Counted from the first letter of the stretch, positions 1 to 6,863 are shown. The stretch: 17,689 bases of DNA from an uncultured Spirochaetia bacterium (GCA_937967705.1 CALCJG010000267.1:1-17689), one strand, 5' to 3'. Translations and numbers: made by a program. Notes: generated by a model from the letters alone, not told the origin.

Positions 1-152
1 CTCTTGGGGTCGCTTCGCTGGGCCCCGGCGCCGTGAACGTCCATGAGCTGGTACTCGGTTTCATCAACTGAAGCCGACGGGGAGCCGTTTTCCCCGGGAG
101 CGCATCCGGCGAGTAAAATCAGCAGGGCTGTGAGGATTTGCATGCTTTTCAT
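1..152 (-). CDS. Lipoprotein, N-terminal fragment (runs off the window)
   Basis: Reading the minus strand from an ATG at 152 gives an open frame to the window edge (about 50 residues). It starts MKSMQILTALLILLAGC: a short basic start, a hydrophobic stretch and a lipobox LAGC with Cys17 as the lipidation site, so the product should be a membrane-anchored lipoprotein. After the Cys it is polar (APGENGSPSASVDETEYQ) and no family can be named from so little. The start is supported by an AGGAG ribosome-binding site about 6-7 bases upstream. It is divergent from the membrane AraC regulator at 239 and separated from it by 86 bases, so the two may share a control region and the regulator may control it. 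The 3' part of the gene is missing. Confidence 0.72.
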   Translation of the reverse strand, partial: MKSMQILTALLILLAGCAPGENGSPSASVDETEYQLMDVHGAGAQRSDPK

Positions 153-174
153 CGTTCATCTCCTTGGTCGTTAT

Positions 175-210
175 GTCGATAATATAGGTTATGGAACACG
201 TGTTTTCGAC
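175..210. promoter_or_regulatory. Inverted repeat in the divergent lipoprotein/AraC intergenic region
   Basis: GTCGATAA (175-182) and TTTTCGAC (203-210) form an imperfect inverted repeat (7 of 8 positions). A perfect 10-base palindrome AACACGTGTT lies at 195-204, overlapping the right arm. On the minus strand, TATATT at 186-181 is a possible -10 for the lipoprotein gene. The position midway between two divergent genes, one of them a DNA-binding regulator, suggests an operator. No known consensus is matched, so the role is inferred. Confidence 0.35.
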
Positions 211-238
211 ATTCCCGCTAAGGATGGACCTGTAAATC

Positions 239-1396
239 ATGCTGCCCTTCGATTTTATCGGAATCTCCCATGCGCTTTTCGGGATGCTCTACTTCCTTAC
301 CCGGAAGGACCATCAGAGGAGCGACCGGATCATCGCGGTTTTTCTGCTCTTTCTGGCCCTGCCGCTCGGAACGCAGATACTGGGCCGGGAGATTATGACG
401 GGGGAGGGGGGGATTCCCTGGTTCCTGGGGATTCGCAGTTATCCCTTTACTTTTGGCCCCTTCCTCTACCTCTTTACCCGGAAAATGATTGAGGATCATC
501 GGAGCCTGCGGGTGGGGGACCTTCTGCATTTTATCCCCTTCCTGCTCTTCGGAGTCCTGTCGTTCGTGATGACGCACAGCGGGATTGCCTTTGAGTTTCA
601 CAGGGGTGTCCATCCCCCGCCTCTGCAGGGGGGTCCCCACGCTCTCCCCTGGCTGAAACTGTTCGGAATGGCAACCGTCCTCTCCCTCCTCTGTTACTCC
701 GTTGCCATCATGCTTCTGCTCAACCGGCATCGTCGGAATCTCCCCGAATACTTCTCTTCGATGCCCCGGGAAATAACGCTGAACTGGCTGCGTTGGATCA
801 CCCTGGCCTTCCTGGCTTCGGTGATCTATGTCGTTACGGCGGGATTCATCGCCCCCGGAATGATCCGTCATCCGCTGCTGTCACCCCAGATGTCGCATCC
901 TCTGAGTATCACCTTTTTCATCCTCTTCTTCCTCTTCTTCAATCTCCGCCAGCCGGAGATCTATCGGGCGGAGGATGCCGATGATGGGGATCGCGTGGGG
1001 GATGCCGGAGGGAAACGGTACGAAAAGTCCGGCCTGAAGAAGGAGGACGAGGAGCAGTACCTCCAAGCCCTCGAAGAGTATATGCGGAAGGAAAAGCCCT
1101 ATCACGAGGGGGAACTCACCATTGTCGATCTGTCCGCACAGCTCGGAATACCGCGGCATTACATCACGCAGATCATCAACGAACGGCTGAAAAAGAATTT
1201 CTATTTCTATGTCAACGAATACCGTGTCAACGAGGTCAAGGAAAAACTTTCCGACTGCCGGTACGATGAGCATACCCTGCTTCGGATTGCGCTGGATGCG
1301 GGGTTCAATTCAAAATCATCCTTCAATATGATCTTCAAGAAGATTACAGGCCTCACCCCCTCGGAGTACAGGAAGACCGTCAGTGGTCACCTGTAA
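239..1396 (+). CDS. Membrane-embedded AraC-family transcriptional regulator (7-helix sensor domain)
   Basis: 385 residues. The N-terminal two-thirds contains about seven hydrophobic segments (roughly residues 4-24, 28-50, 62-80, 96-116, 135-160, 180-207 and 220-240). A charged linker leads to a C-terminal AraC-type double helix-turn-helix (about 285-385) with the usual ending GFNSKSSFNMIFKKITGLTP followed by SEYRK. Regulators of this layout are known from Leptospira-like spirochaetes and Bacteroidota; the membrane part presumably senses a signal in or across the inner membrane while the HTH binds DNA. The ATG at 239 has an AAGGATGG ribosome-binding site. It is divergent from the lipoprotein gene, a likely target. 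It is a paralogue in architecture of the regulator at 9308-10396. The ligand is unknown. Confidence 0.88.
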   Translation: MLPFDFIGISHALFGMLYFLTRKDHQRSDRIIAVFLLFLALPLGTQILGREIMTGEGGIPWFLGIRSYPFTFGPFLYLFTRKMIEDHRSLRVGDLLHFIPFLLFGVLSFVMTHSGIAFEFHRGVHPPPLQGGPHALPWLKLFGMATVLSLLCYSVAIMLLLNRHRRNLPEYFSSMPREITLNWLRWITLAFLASVIYVVTAGFIAPGMIRHPLLSPQMSHPLSITFFILFFLFFNLRQPEIYRAEDADDGDRVGDAGGKRYEKSGLKKEDEEQYLQALEEYMRKEKPYHEGELTIVDLSAQLGIPRHYITQIINERLKKNFYFYVNEYRVNEVKEKLSDCRYDEHTLLRIALDAGFNSKSSFNMIFKKITGLTPSEYRKTVSGHL

Positions 1397-1434
1397 AGCC
1401 GGCGGTTTCCCTGATTTATATGGAAGAAACTTTC

Positions 1435-1463
1435 TTGAACGGAGAGGGGTTCCGCGGTATACT
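1435..1463 (+). promoter_or_regulatory. Sigma70-type promoter for peptide deformylase
   Basis: TTGAAC (1435-1440), a 17-base spacer, then TATACT (1458-1463). Transcription would begin near 1470, only 3-4 bases before the ATG at 1474, so the mRNA would be nearly leaderless. No Shine-Dalgarno sequence lies at a normal distance from that ATG, which agrees. Confidence 0.6.
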
Positions 1464-1473
1464 GTCCTCCGTT

Positions 1474-1989
1474 ATGAAGAAGGAAAAAATCGTTCTCTTC
1501 GGCGATCCCGTGCTGCGTCAGGTCGCCCAGCCGGTTGCGGTGTTTCACAAGAAGCTCCACAGCCTGGTTGAAAAGCTGCGGCTCACCCTCCTGCACAACG
1601 GGGACGGGGCGGCGCTGGCGGCCAATCAGATCGGGCTCCTCAAGCGCATTACGGTGATTGATTATATGGAGGAGTATTTTGAGATGATCAATCCCGAGAT
1701 CGTCGATTCCTCCGGGGAATCGGTGGATTACGAGGGGTGCCTCTCCTTTCCGGGCTACAGCGGGAGGGTGATAAGGGCCGAGCGGGTAACCGTCCGGTTT
1801 CAGGACCGTCACGGTAAGGAGATCTGCCTGGAGCGCTCCGGGCGCATGGCCCGCTGCATTCAGCATGAGCTGGACCATCTCAACGGCATCCTCTACGTCG
1901 ACCGCCTGGCGGAGCCCTTCGTGACCCATGATGAAAAGGAGACCCGCCTCCCTGCGGATGGGGTCATCCGCATGTCCCGGGGCGGTTGA
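1474..1989 (+). CDS. def: Peptide deformylase
   Basis: 171 residues from the ATG at 1474. It removes the formyl group from the N-terminal Met of new proteins in the cytoplasm, using a bound metal. All three family motifs are present: motif I GAALAANQ (45-52; the usual form is GxGLAAxQ, so the third Gly is Ala here), motif II EGCLS (87-91, metal ligand Cys89) and motif III QHELDH (130-135, ligands His131 and His135, catalytic Glu132). The frame is open back to an ATG at 1420, but that would add 18 residues unlike the family and would run through the promoter at 1435-1463, so 1474 is preferred. It ends 10 bases from the stop of the convergent membrane protein gene. Confidence 0.93.
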   Translation: MKKEKIVLFGDPVLRQVAQPVAVFHKKLHSLVEKLRLTLLHNGDGAALAANQIGLLKRITVIDYMEEYFEMINPEIVDSSGESVDYEGCLSFPGYSGRVIRAERVTVRFQDRHGKEICLERSGRMARCIQHELDHLNGILYVDRLAEPFVTHDEKETRLPADGVIRMSRGG

Positions 1990-1999
1990 GAAAACCGCC
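1981..1999. terminator. Hairpin over the convergent stop codons (possible bidirectional terminator)
   Basis: GGCGGTT (1981-1987), loop GAGAA, AACCGCC (1993-1999): a perfect 7-bp stem touching the stop codons of both convergent genes. There is no T-tract on either side, so a role in termination is possible but not shown. Confidence 0.35.
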
Positions 2000-2646
2000 T
2001 ACCCCTCCGTTTCCTCCCTGCTGACGATGGGGGAGCCCCTGTCGGCAAACCCGCTCATGTCGATGAGCACCTTTACCACCACCAGGGCGACCGCGAGGGC
2101 CGAGGGGGCGCCGGTGAGCAGTATGGCGCCGGTCCCGAATATGATGAGAAAATGGGAGGCGATGACCGCGCTGAAGGAACGGTTGATGAGAACCGAGGCA
2201 TCCCCCGCGGCGCCCCGCAGCCGGAAGAACATCGTGTAAGAGACCGTTCCTGCAATGATCAGCGTCGTCAGCAGTATCTCCCCCCGTATAACCTCGGGAA
2301 GGCGGAAACCGGAACCCAGGAGCAGGCGGAAAAAAGCCTCGAAGAGCGCCTCGCTGGCCCGGTCCTCCTTGGCCGTAATTCCCGCCAGGATCAGGAAGAA
2401 GACCGTGTGCACGAAGAAGAAGAAGCCGTAGATGAAGAGGAAGCGGCCCAGGAATATCCTCCGCCCGTACCGCTGGCGTATATAGAGCAGGGCGGCAACG
2501 GTGGCCCCCAGGGTCAGAGCCTCCTCGATCCAGTAGCCGGCGGCCATGAGCATGGGGGACCATTTGGCCAGCAGCAGTCCTCCGATGAAGTACAACCCCT
2601 CCAGGAGTGACCCCAGATTTTCCAGAGTTTTTCGAATCCGTGTCAT
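1999..2646 (-). CDS. Integral membrane protein, possibly DUF6498-like
   Basis: 215 residues from the ATG at 2646. About five or six hydrophobic segments are visible, among them LEGLYFIGGLLLAKW, YWIEEALTLGATVAALLYI, FLFIYGFFFFVHTVFFLILAG, ILLTTLIIAGTVSYTMFF, VIASHFLIIFGTGAILL and ALAVALVVVKVLIDM. The YWIEE motif early in the protein and the overall size recall the DUF6498 membrane family, but this is memory of the pattern, not a search. The function is unknown. The frame extends back to a TTG at 2682, but that TTG is the start of a TTGACA that looks like a -35 box, so the ATG at 2646 (preceded by GGGGGTG) is chosen. It is divergent from the aldehyde dehydrogenase gene. Confidence 0.7.
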   Translation of the reverse strand: MTRIRKTLENLGSLLEGLYFIGGLLLAKWSPMLMAAGYWIEEALTLGATVAALLYIRQRYGRRIFLGRFLFIYGFFFFVHTVFFLILAGITAKEDRASEALFEAFFRLLLGSGFRLPEVIRGEILLTTLIIAGTVSYTMFFRLRGAAGDASVLINRSFSAVIASHFLIIFGTGAILLTGAPSALAVALVVVKVLIDMSGFADRGSPIVSREETEG

Positions 2647-2781
2647 CACCCCCAAAATGCCCCCCGGGGTACCCTTTGTCAATGCTTATCTCTGACTATC
2701 CGTCCCTTTATGGGAAAGGCTGGGGAGCTTTCCCTGTTCGGGATTGGTCAAGGGGCGCAGGGGAATACCGGGAATTTATGG

Positions 2782-2844
2782 TTGACATTATTTTAAGAGA
2801 ATATTTAGGTATATTAAAGAAAATAGAGGTAAATAAAAGAAATT
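2782..2844 (+). promoter_or_regulatory. Promoter and repeat region upstream of aldehyde dehydrogenase
   Basis: An AT-rich island in an otherwise GC-rich sequence. A perfect -35 box TTGACA sits at 2782-2787. The best -10 (TATATT, 2810-2815) is 22 bases away, longer than the optimum, and closer -10 candidates are poor. Over the same stretch, two 20-base units lie head to tail (2805-2824 and 2825-2844), matching at 15 of 20 positions around AGGTAxATxAAAGAAA. The non-ideal spacing plus a tandem repeat suggests an activator- or repressor-controlled promoter. Confidence 0.45.
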
Positions 2845-2903
2845 GAACGAATTTGGAGGGGTTTTCATCCGGTCGGTGGGAATCTCTCCCACGGAGGATG
2901 TGT

Positions 2904-4514
2904 ATGAGTAAAGCTACGCTGGTCAAGATGCGCCCCCGCATGGGGGACAAGAGCCTTCCATTCGCTGTTGCCCTCGATCCGGCTACAGGAGAAGTCCTGG
3001 CGGAATATCCCCTGAATACTCTGGAGGATGTACAGAATGCCGTTGTCCGGGCAAGACGGGCTCAGGCGGACTGGGAAAACGCCCCCCTCAAGGTGCGGGT
3101 GAAGCATGTTAAAAAGATAAGGGATTATATTCTGGATCACTGCGACGAACTCGCTGCCATCATCTCCCGGGACAACGGGAAGACCCTGGTGGATGCCATG
3201 GCGACGGAGGTCGTCCCGGCGGCCATGGCTGCGGGGTATTACTGCAAGATGGCCCGCAGGTTTTTGGAAGACAGGAAACTGGCGGCGGGCAATGTGCTGT
3301 TTTTCAACAAGAGGAGCCGTATCGTTCGGATCCCCTTCGGGGTGGTGGGGATCATCTCCCCCTGGAACTATCCCTTTGCGATCCCCTTTTCGGAGATCAT
3401 CATGGCGCTTCTGGCGGGCAATGCGGTTCTCTTCAAGGCGGCCTCGGAGACGCAGCTGGTGGGGGATGCGCTGCGCCGGTGTGTCGACGCGGCCGATCTC
3501 CCGAAGGACGTTTTTACCTACATAACCATGCCCGGCAGCCAGGCGGGGGACGCCTTCCTGGATTCCGGGATCGACAAGCTCTTCTTTACCGGCTCGGTAC
3601 CCGTGGGAAAATACCTGATGAAGAAGGCCTCGGAGCTCCTCATCCCCTGCATGCTGGAGCTGGGCGGGAACGACCCGATGATCGTCTGTGAAGACGCCGA
3701 CCTCAAACGCGCCGCAGCGGGTGCCGTCTGGGCGGGGATGCAGAATGCCGGCCAGTCCTGCGGAGGCGTAGAGCGGGTCTATGTGCACCGGAAGGTGTAC
3801 GACGAGTTTCTCCGCCTGCTGAAGATAAGGGTGGAATCCCTCAGGATAGGCAACGGGAGCGATTTCAACACCGATATCGGCGCCATGACGACGACGAGGC
3901 AGATCGATGCCGTCCGCCGTCAGATCGACGAGGCGTTGGAGATGGGGGCGGAGATTTATGCCGAACGGAAGGTCCCCGTGGAGCTCAAGGGGCAGTTTCT
4001 GCCCTGCGTGGTGCTCACTAATGTAAACCACCAGATGTCGGTGATGAAGGACGAGACTTTCGGGCCGGTGCTGGGGGTCATGCCCTTTGATACCCTGGAT
4101 GAGGCGATCCGTCTGGCCAACGACACCTATCTGGGACTGCACGGTTCGGTCTGGTCCAGGAACCGCTCCCGGGCCATGCAGATCGCCCGGCGCATCAAGT
4201 CCGGCTCGGTCATGGTGAACGATCACCTGATGTCCCACGGCCTGGCGGAATGCCCCTGGGGGGGATTCAAGGAGAGCAGCATAGGGAGGACCCACGGGGA
4301 GATCGGCTTTGCTGAGATGACTCAGCCTCTGGCCATCATCAACGACATTTTGCCCCTGGCTCGAAGGAATTTCTGGTGGCATCCCTTCGACAGGAAGCTC
4401 TACGAGGGGGTCCGGGGGGTCATTGAACTGCTCTACGCCGGGAGTCTTTTCCGGAAAATCGGCGGAGCGGTTCGGCTGATGAAAGTCTTTTTGAGGACCT
4501 TCCGGGCTGTGTAA
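2904..4514 (+). CDS. NAD(P)-dependent aldehyde dehydrogenase with C-terminal tail
   Basis: 536 residues, somewhat longer than the usual 450-500 of the family. It oxidises an aldehyde to a carboxylate with NAD(P). Visible family elements are PWN (153-155), Lys178 in the cofactor site (LFKAA), FTGS (228-231), the general base Glu252 in LELGGNDP, the nucleophile Cys286 in GQSCGG, ETFGPV (384-389) and PWGGFKESSIGR near 451-462. Residues from about 490 to 536 (rich in Trp, Phe, Leu and Arg/Lys) form an extra amphipathic tail, reminiscent of fatty-aldehyde dehydrogenases that attach to membranes. The substrate is not known; a long-chain aldehyde is an inference from the tail. ATG 2904 is chosen over an in-frame TTG at 2853 because GGAGG lies 6 bases before it. 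The next gene has its own promoter 5 bases after this stop. Confidence 0.92.
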   Translation: MSKATLVKMRPRMGDKSLPFAVALDPATGEVLAEYPLNTLEDVQNAVVRARRAQADWENAPLKVRVKHVKKIRDYILDHCDELAAIISRDNGKTLVDAMATEVVPAAMAAGYYCKMARRFLEDRKLAAGNVLFFNKRSRIVRIPFGVVGIISPWNYPFAIPFSEIIMALLAGNAVLFKAASETQLVGDALRRCVDAADLPKDVFTYITMPGSQAGDAFLDSGIDKLFFTGSVPVGKYLMKKASELLIPCMLELGGNDPMIVCEDADLKRAAAGAVWAGMQNAGQSCGGVERVYVHRKVYDEFLRLLKIRVESLRIGNGSDFNTDIGAMTTTRQIDAVRRQIDEALEMGAEIYAERKVPVELKGQFLPCVVLTNVNHQMSVMKDETFGPVLGVMPFDTLDEAIRLANDTYLGLHGSVWSRNRSRAMQIARRIKSGSVMVNDHLMSHGLAECPWGGFKESSIGRTHGEIGFAEMTQPLAIINDILPLARRNFWWHPFDRKLYEGVRGVIELLYAGSLFRKIGGAVRLMKVFLRTFRAV

Positions 4515-4519
4515 AACTA

Positions 4520-4548
4520 TTGACTTTTTACGGATCGGGGAATATACC
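4520..4548 (+). promoter_or_regulatory. Sigma70-type promoter giving a leaderless mRNA for the HTH-PBP regulator
   Basis: TTGACT (4520-4525), a 17-base spacer, then TATACC (4543-4548). Transcription is expected about seven bases further on, at 4555, which is the A of the start codon. No Shine-Dalgarno sequence is present, consistent with leaderless translation. Confidence 0.65.
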
Positions 4549-4554
4549 GGCCCC

Positions 4555-5472
4555 ATGATGGACGATCTGATGACGGCGGATGAGGTTGCGGCCTATTTAA
4601 AGATAAACCTTAAGAGCGTTTATCATTTCGCCAACCATGGGGACATTCCCGCGACCCGTATAGGCAACAAATGGCTGTTTCCCAAAAGGATAATCGATGA
4701 GTGGATTTTCGATTCGGCCAAGAAGAACGTCCGGTCCGCCACTCTCGATTACAGGGATATCCTTTTGTCCATCGGAAGCAACGACCCCTTCTGGGAGATC
4801 CTCTCCAACGAGCTCATCCGCAAACCCTACGACACGGTGGTGCCTTATGCCAGCGTGGGAAGCGCCGAGGGTCTGCGCGCCCTGGGGGCGGGGAAGGCGC
4901 TTCTGGCAGGCATCCATCTCTACGATCCGGCAACCGACAGCTACAACCGGCCCTTCCTTCCTCAGCATCTCAGCGGCCGGCGGGTCACGCTCATCCATCT
5001 CTTCAACCGGCGCCAGGGCCTTATGGTGCGGGGGGGAAATCCCAAATCGATCCGGTCGGTAAAGGATCTGACGCGCTCGGACGTGTCCCTGGTCAACCGG
5101 CGTCAGGGAACGGGAACGCGGCAGCTTCTGGATTTCTATTTGACCAACGAGGGTTTCGCCTCTGATGCCGTGCGGGGGTACGACCATGAGGTGGATACCC
5201 ATTTTGAACTGGCCCTCTCCATACTGGAGGGGAAGGGCGATGCGGGGATAGGGATCGAAATCGCGGCGCGGTATTCCGGCCTCGACTTCATCCCCCTGAA
5301 GGAGGAGAGTTACGACATTGTCCTCCTGAACGAATATCTTAACCTCAAGCCGGTGCAGGTGATGCTGGATTTCGTCAAATCCCAGAGGTTCCGCAAGATC
5401 ATGGAGGGCCTGCCGGGATACGATATCAGCGACCGATGCTCGTCCCTCTGGGAGGGGACCGTCGGCGTGTAA
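4555..5472 (+). CDS. HTH (excisionase/MerR-type) regulator fused to a PBP-like ligand-binding domain, probable molybdate/tungstate sensor
   Basis: 305 residues. Residues 4-50 form a small winged helix-turn-helix of the excisionase-like class (MTADEVAAYLKINLKSVYHF, then IPATRIGNKWLFPKRIIDEW). Residues about 65-290 match the PBP_like domain (PF12727 type) found in molybdate-responsive regulators and molybdopterin-related proteins. The diagnostic stretch is NRRQGTGTRQLLDFYL (181-196), preceded by GLMVRGGNP. Such proteins are usually cytoplasmic ligand sensors that bind DNA; tungstate or molybdate as ligand is inference from the family. It starts at ATG 4555 (a second ATG follows directly) with an apparently leaderless promoter. 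It is convergent with the ferredoxin gene (7 bases between stops), which could be a target along with the upstream aldehyde dehydrogenase. Confidence 0.82.
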   Translation: MMDDLMTADEVAAYLKINLKSVYHFANHGDIPATRIGNKWLFPKRIIDEWIFDSAKKNVRSATLDYRDILLSIGSNDPFWEILSNELIRKPYDTVVPYASVGSAEGLRALGAGKALLAGIHLYDPATDSYNRPFLPQHLSGRRVTLIHLFNRRQGLMVRGGNPKSIRSVKDLTRSDVSLVNRRQGTGTRQLLDFYLTNEGFASDAVRGYDHEVDTHFELALSILEGKGDAGIGIEIAARYSGLDFIPLKEESYDIVLLNEYLNLKPVQVMLDFVKSQRFRKIMEGLPGYDISDRCSSLWEGTVGV

Positions 5473-5479
5473 GCCGAGC

Positions 5480-5938
5480 CTACTCCTCCTCTTTCTTCTT
5501 CTGGGGCTCCGGAACCTTCATCTCTATACTCTGAAATCCGCAGTATTCGGCGCACCATCCGCAGGAGACGCATTTTTTCGGATGGACGAAGACGGCGTAT
5601 TCCTCCCGGCTGTTTTTGGGATTGAGGGGGCCGCTTTCAGGGATTCTCATCTCTATGCATCCGGCCGGGCACATCTCGGCGCAGGCTCCGCAGGAGTAAC
5701 ATTTTTCCAGGGAAATCACCGGTTTGGGCCACTGGGAACGCTTGACGTGGATGAGACGGTTGCCCAGGGAGTCCGTTACGGCGTCCGCCGGGCATATCAT
5801 GCTGCAGCCACCGCAGTGAATACATTTTTCCGGGTCGATCTTGTGCATCGTTTTGCGCTGGCCGGATATCGCGCCGGTCGGGCAGATGGTTGTGCAGGAG
5901 GTGCATCCCGTGCAGTCCCCGGTTATCGCATAGGCCAT
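5480..5938 (-). CDS. Polyferredoxin with four [4Fe-4S] motifs
   Basis: 152 residues from ATG 5938. Four complete CxxCxxCxxxC motifs use Cys 9/12/15/19, 39/42/45/49, 80/83/86/90 and 123/126/129/133. The first three are followed by Pro as in bacterial ferredoxins; the fourth ends in Cys-Gly. The motifs pair as two dicluster domains with a 30-residue linker. There is no transmembrane segment or signal peptide, so it is a cytoplasmic electron carrier or subunit. The size and four motifs resemble the small iron-sulfur subunit of tungsten aldehyde oxidoreductases of the Aromatoleum type (AorA), but no large subunit is nearby. The tail (EPQKKKEEE) is charged. The ATG at 5938 has AAGGGG upstream and begins with the family-like MAYAITGDCTGC; the frame could extend 15 residues to 5983. 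Confidence 0.88.
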   Translation of the reverse strand: MAYAITGDCTGCTSCTTICPTGAISGQRKTMHKIDPEKCIHCGGCSMICPADAVTDSLGNRLIHVKRSQWPKPVISLEKCYSCGACAEMCPAGCIEMRIPESGPLNPKNSREEYAVFVHPKKCVSCGWCAEYCGFQSIEMKVPEPQKKKEEE

Positions 5939-5985
5939 TTTAATTACCCCTTTCTTTATAAAATCGTTAATGTATACCTGCATTC

Positions 5986-6014
5986 TAAATACAACCTGAG
6001 GGCGTGAATGTCAA
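5986..6014 (-). promoter_or_regulatory. Promoter for the ferredoxin gene
   Basis: On the minus strand, a perfect TTGACA (6014-6009), a 17-base spacer and TATTTA (5991-5986). The start would be near 5979, giving a leader of about 40 bases that contains the AAGGGG ribosome-binding site. The -35 box abuts the ATACTATT repeats. Confidence 0.5.
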
Positions 6015-6091
6015 TACTATTCGATACTATTATGATAGAAAAGCAGCATCTCCTAAAGGGGGAAGGGAAAAGTGCTTGTCAAAATACTATT
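6014..6091 (+). repeat. Three direct copies of ATACTATT between divergent genes (possible operator)
   Basis: ATACTATT occurs at 6014-6021, 6024-6031 and 6084-6091. The offsets are 10 and 60 bases, close to whole helical turns, so all three face the same side of DNA. The first copy touches the ferredoxin -35 box. The third follows TTGTCA (6076-6081), which could be a -35 for the divergent methyltransferase, although the nearest good -10 (TAAAAT, 6101-6106) is 19 bases away. Confidence 0.45.
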
Positions 6092-6185
6092 TCTGTATTG
6101 TAAAATCGATATTGCGGATGAGAGGATGTGCGGTATTATCCGCCGGGGAGTGAGTAATCCCATGGGCTCATTATGAATAAGTAAG

Positions 6186-6863
6186 ATGAATAAAGAATAT
6201 TCCAGAATCCCGGTCTCCCGGGAGGCTGCCGCCGGGGCGGCGGTTTACACGAAATTCACCCTCCTGTTCTACGATCTCCTGGTGATGGGCTTTGAGAACC
6301 GTTTCGTATGGAAATGCGGAACCCGGAAGATTGTCGATTTCTATAACCTGCACCTTTCCCCCCGGCATTTGGACGTGGGGGTGGGAACCGGTTACTTTCT
6401 GGATAAGAGCACCTTCCCGAACGGAACGCCTCTCCTGCACCTGATGGATCTCAATCCCAATTCCCTGGAAAAAACCTCCCGGCGAATGCGGCGGTATGCA
6501 CCGGTGGCCCATCTTTGGAATGTTCTGGAGCCGGTGCGGGAGGAGCTGCCGCAGTTCGAATCCATCGCCCTCAGCAACATCCTCCACTGCCTCCCGGGAG
6601 ATATGCGGAGCAAAGCCGCGGTTTTTCATAATCTCCTGGGATTGCTTTCCGAGGGGGGAACGCTCTTCGGGCTGACCATCCTGGGAAAAGGGGTCAGAGC
6701 CGGCTGGCTGTATGCCCTCTTCAATGGGCTTTACAACCGGTTTGCCTTCTTTGCCAATCGTCAGGACGGTCGGGAGGAGTTGGAGGCCGTTCTCAGGAGC
6801 CATTTCAGCGATTACACGCTGGAGGTGGTCGGCAGTGTGGCGCTTTTCAGCGGAAAAAAATGA
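6186..6863 (+). CDS. SAM-dependent methyltransferase (class I)
   Basis: 225 residues with a Rossmann-type methyltransferase core. Motif I HLDVGVGTGYF (61-71) binds S-adenosylmethionine and the acidic residue of LMDLNP (86-91) contacts the ribose. A hydrophobic strand follows at SIALSNILHCLPG, then GGTLFGLTILG and the closing strand EVVGSVALFSGKK. The N-terminal segment VYTKFTLLFYDLLVMGFENRFVW resembles small methyltransferases acting on lipids or natural products (UbiE/COQ5-like neighbours), but the acceptor cannot be named. The ATG at 6186 has only a weak ribosome-binding site; the first nine bases echo a three-codon mini-frame just upstream. It is divergent from the ferredoxin gene across a 247-base region holding the ATACTATT repeats. 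The next gene begins 180 bases later. Confidence 0.8.
   Translation: MNKEYSRIPVSREAAAGAAVYTKFTLLFYDLLVMGFENRFVWKCGTRKIVDFYNLHLSPRHLDVGVGTGYFLDKSTFPNGTPLLHLMDLNPNSLEKTSRRMRRYAPVAHLWNVLEPVREELPQFESIALSNILHCLPGDMRSKAAVFHNLLGLLSEGGTLFGLTILGKGVRAGWLYALFNGLYNRFAFFANRQDGREELEAVLRSHFSDYTLEVVGSVALFSGKK

Noticed and set aside
1420..1473. Longer peptide deformylase starting at 1420
   Set aside because: The extra 18 residues do not resemble the family, lack a ribosome-binding site and contain the promoter.
2647..2682. TTG start at 2682 for the membrane protein
   Set aside because: The TTG belongs to a TTGACA that looks like a -35 box, and there is an ATG at 2646 directly before the conserved-looking part.
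2865..4556. Long open frame (563 codons) on the minus strand opposite the aldehyde dehydrogenase
   Set aside because: It is the antisense of a complete, motif-bearing aldehyde dehydrogenase, and its composition (Pro, His, Arg, Gly rich) is that of a shadow frame in GC-rich DNA.
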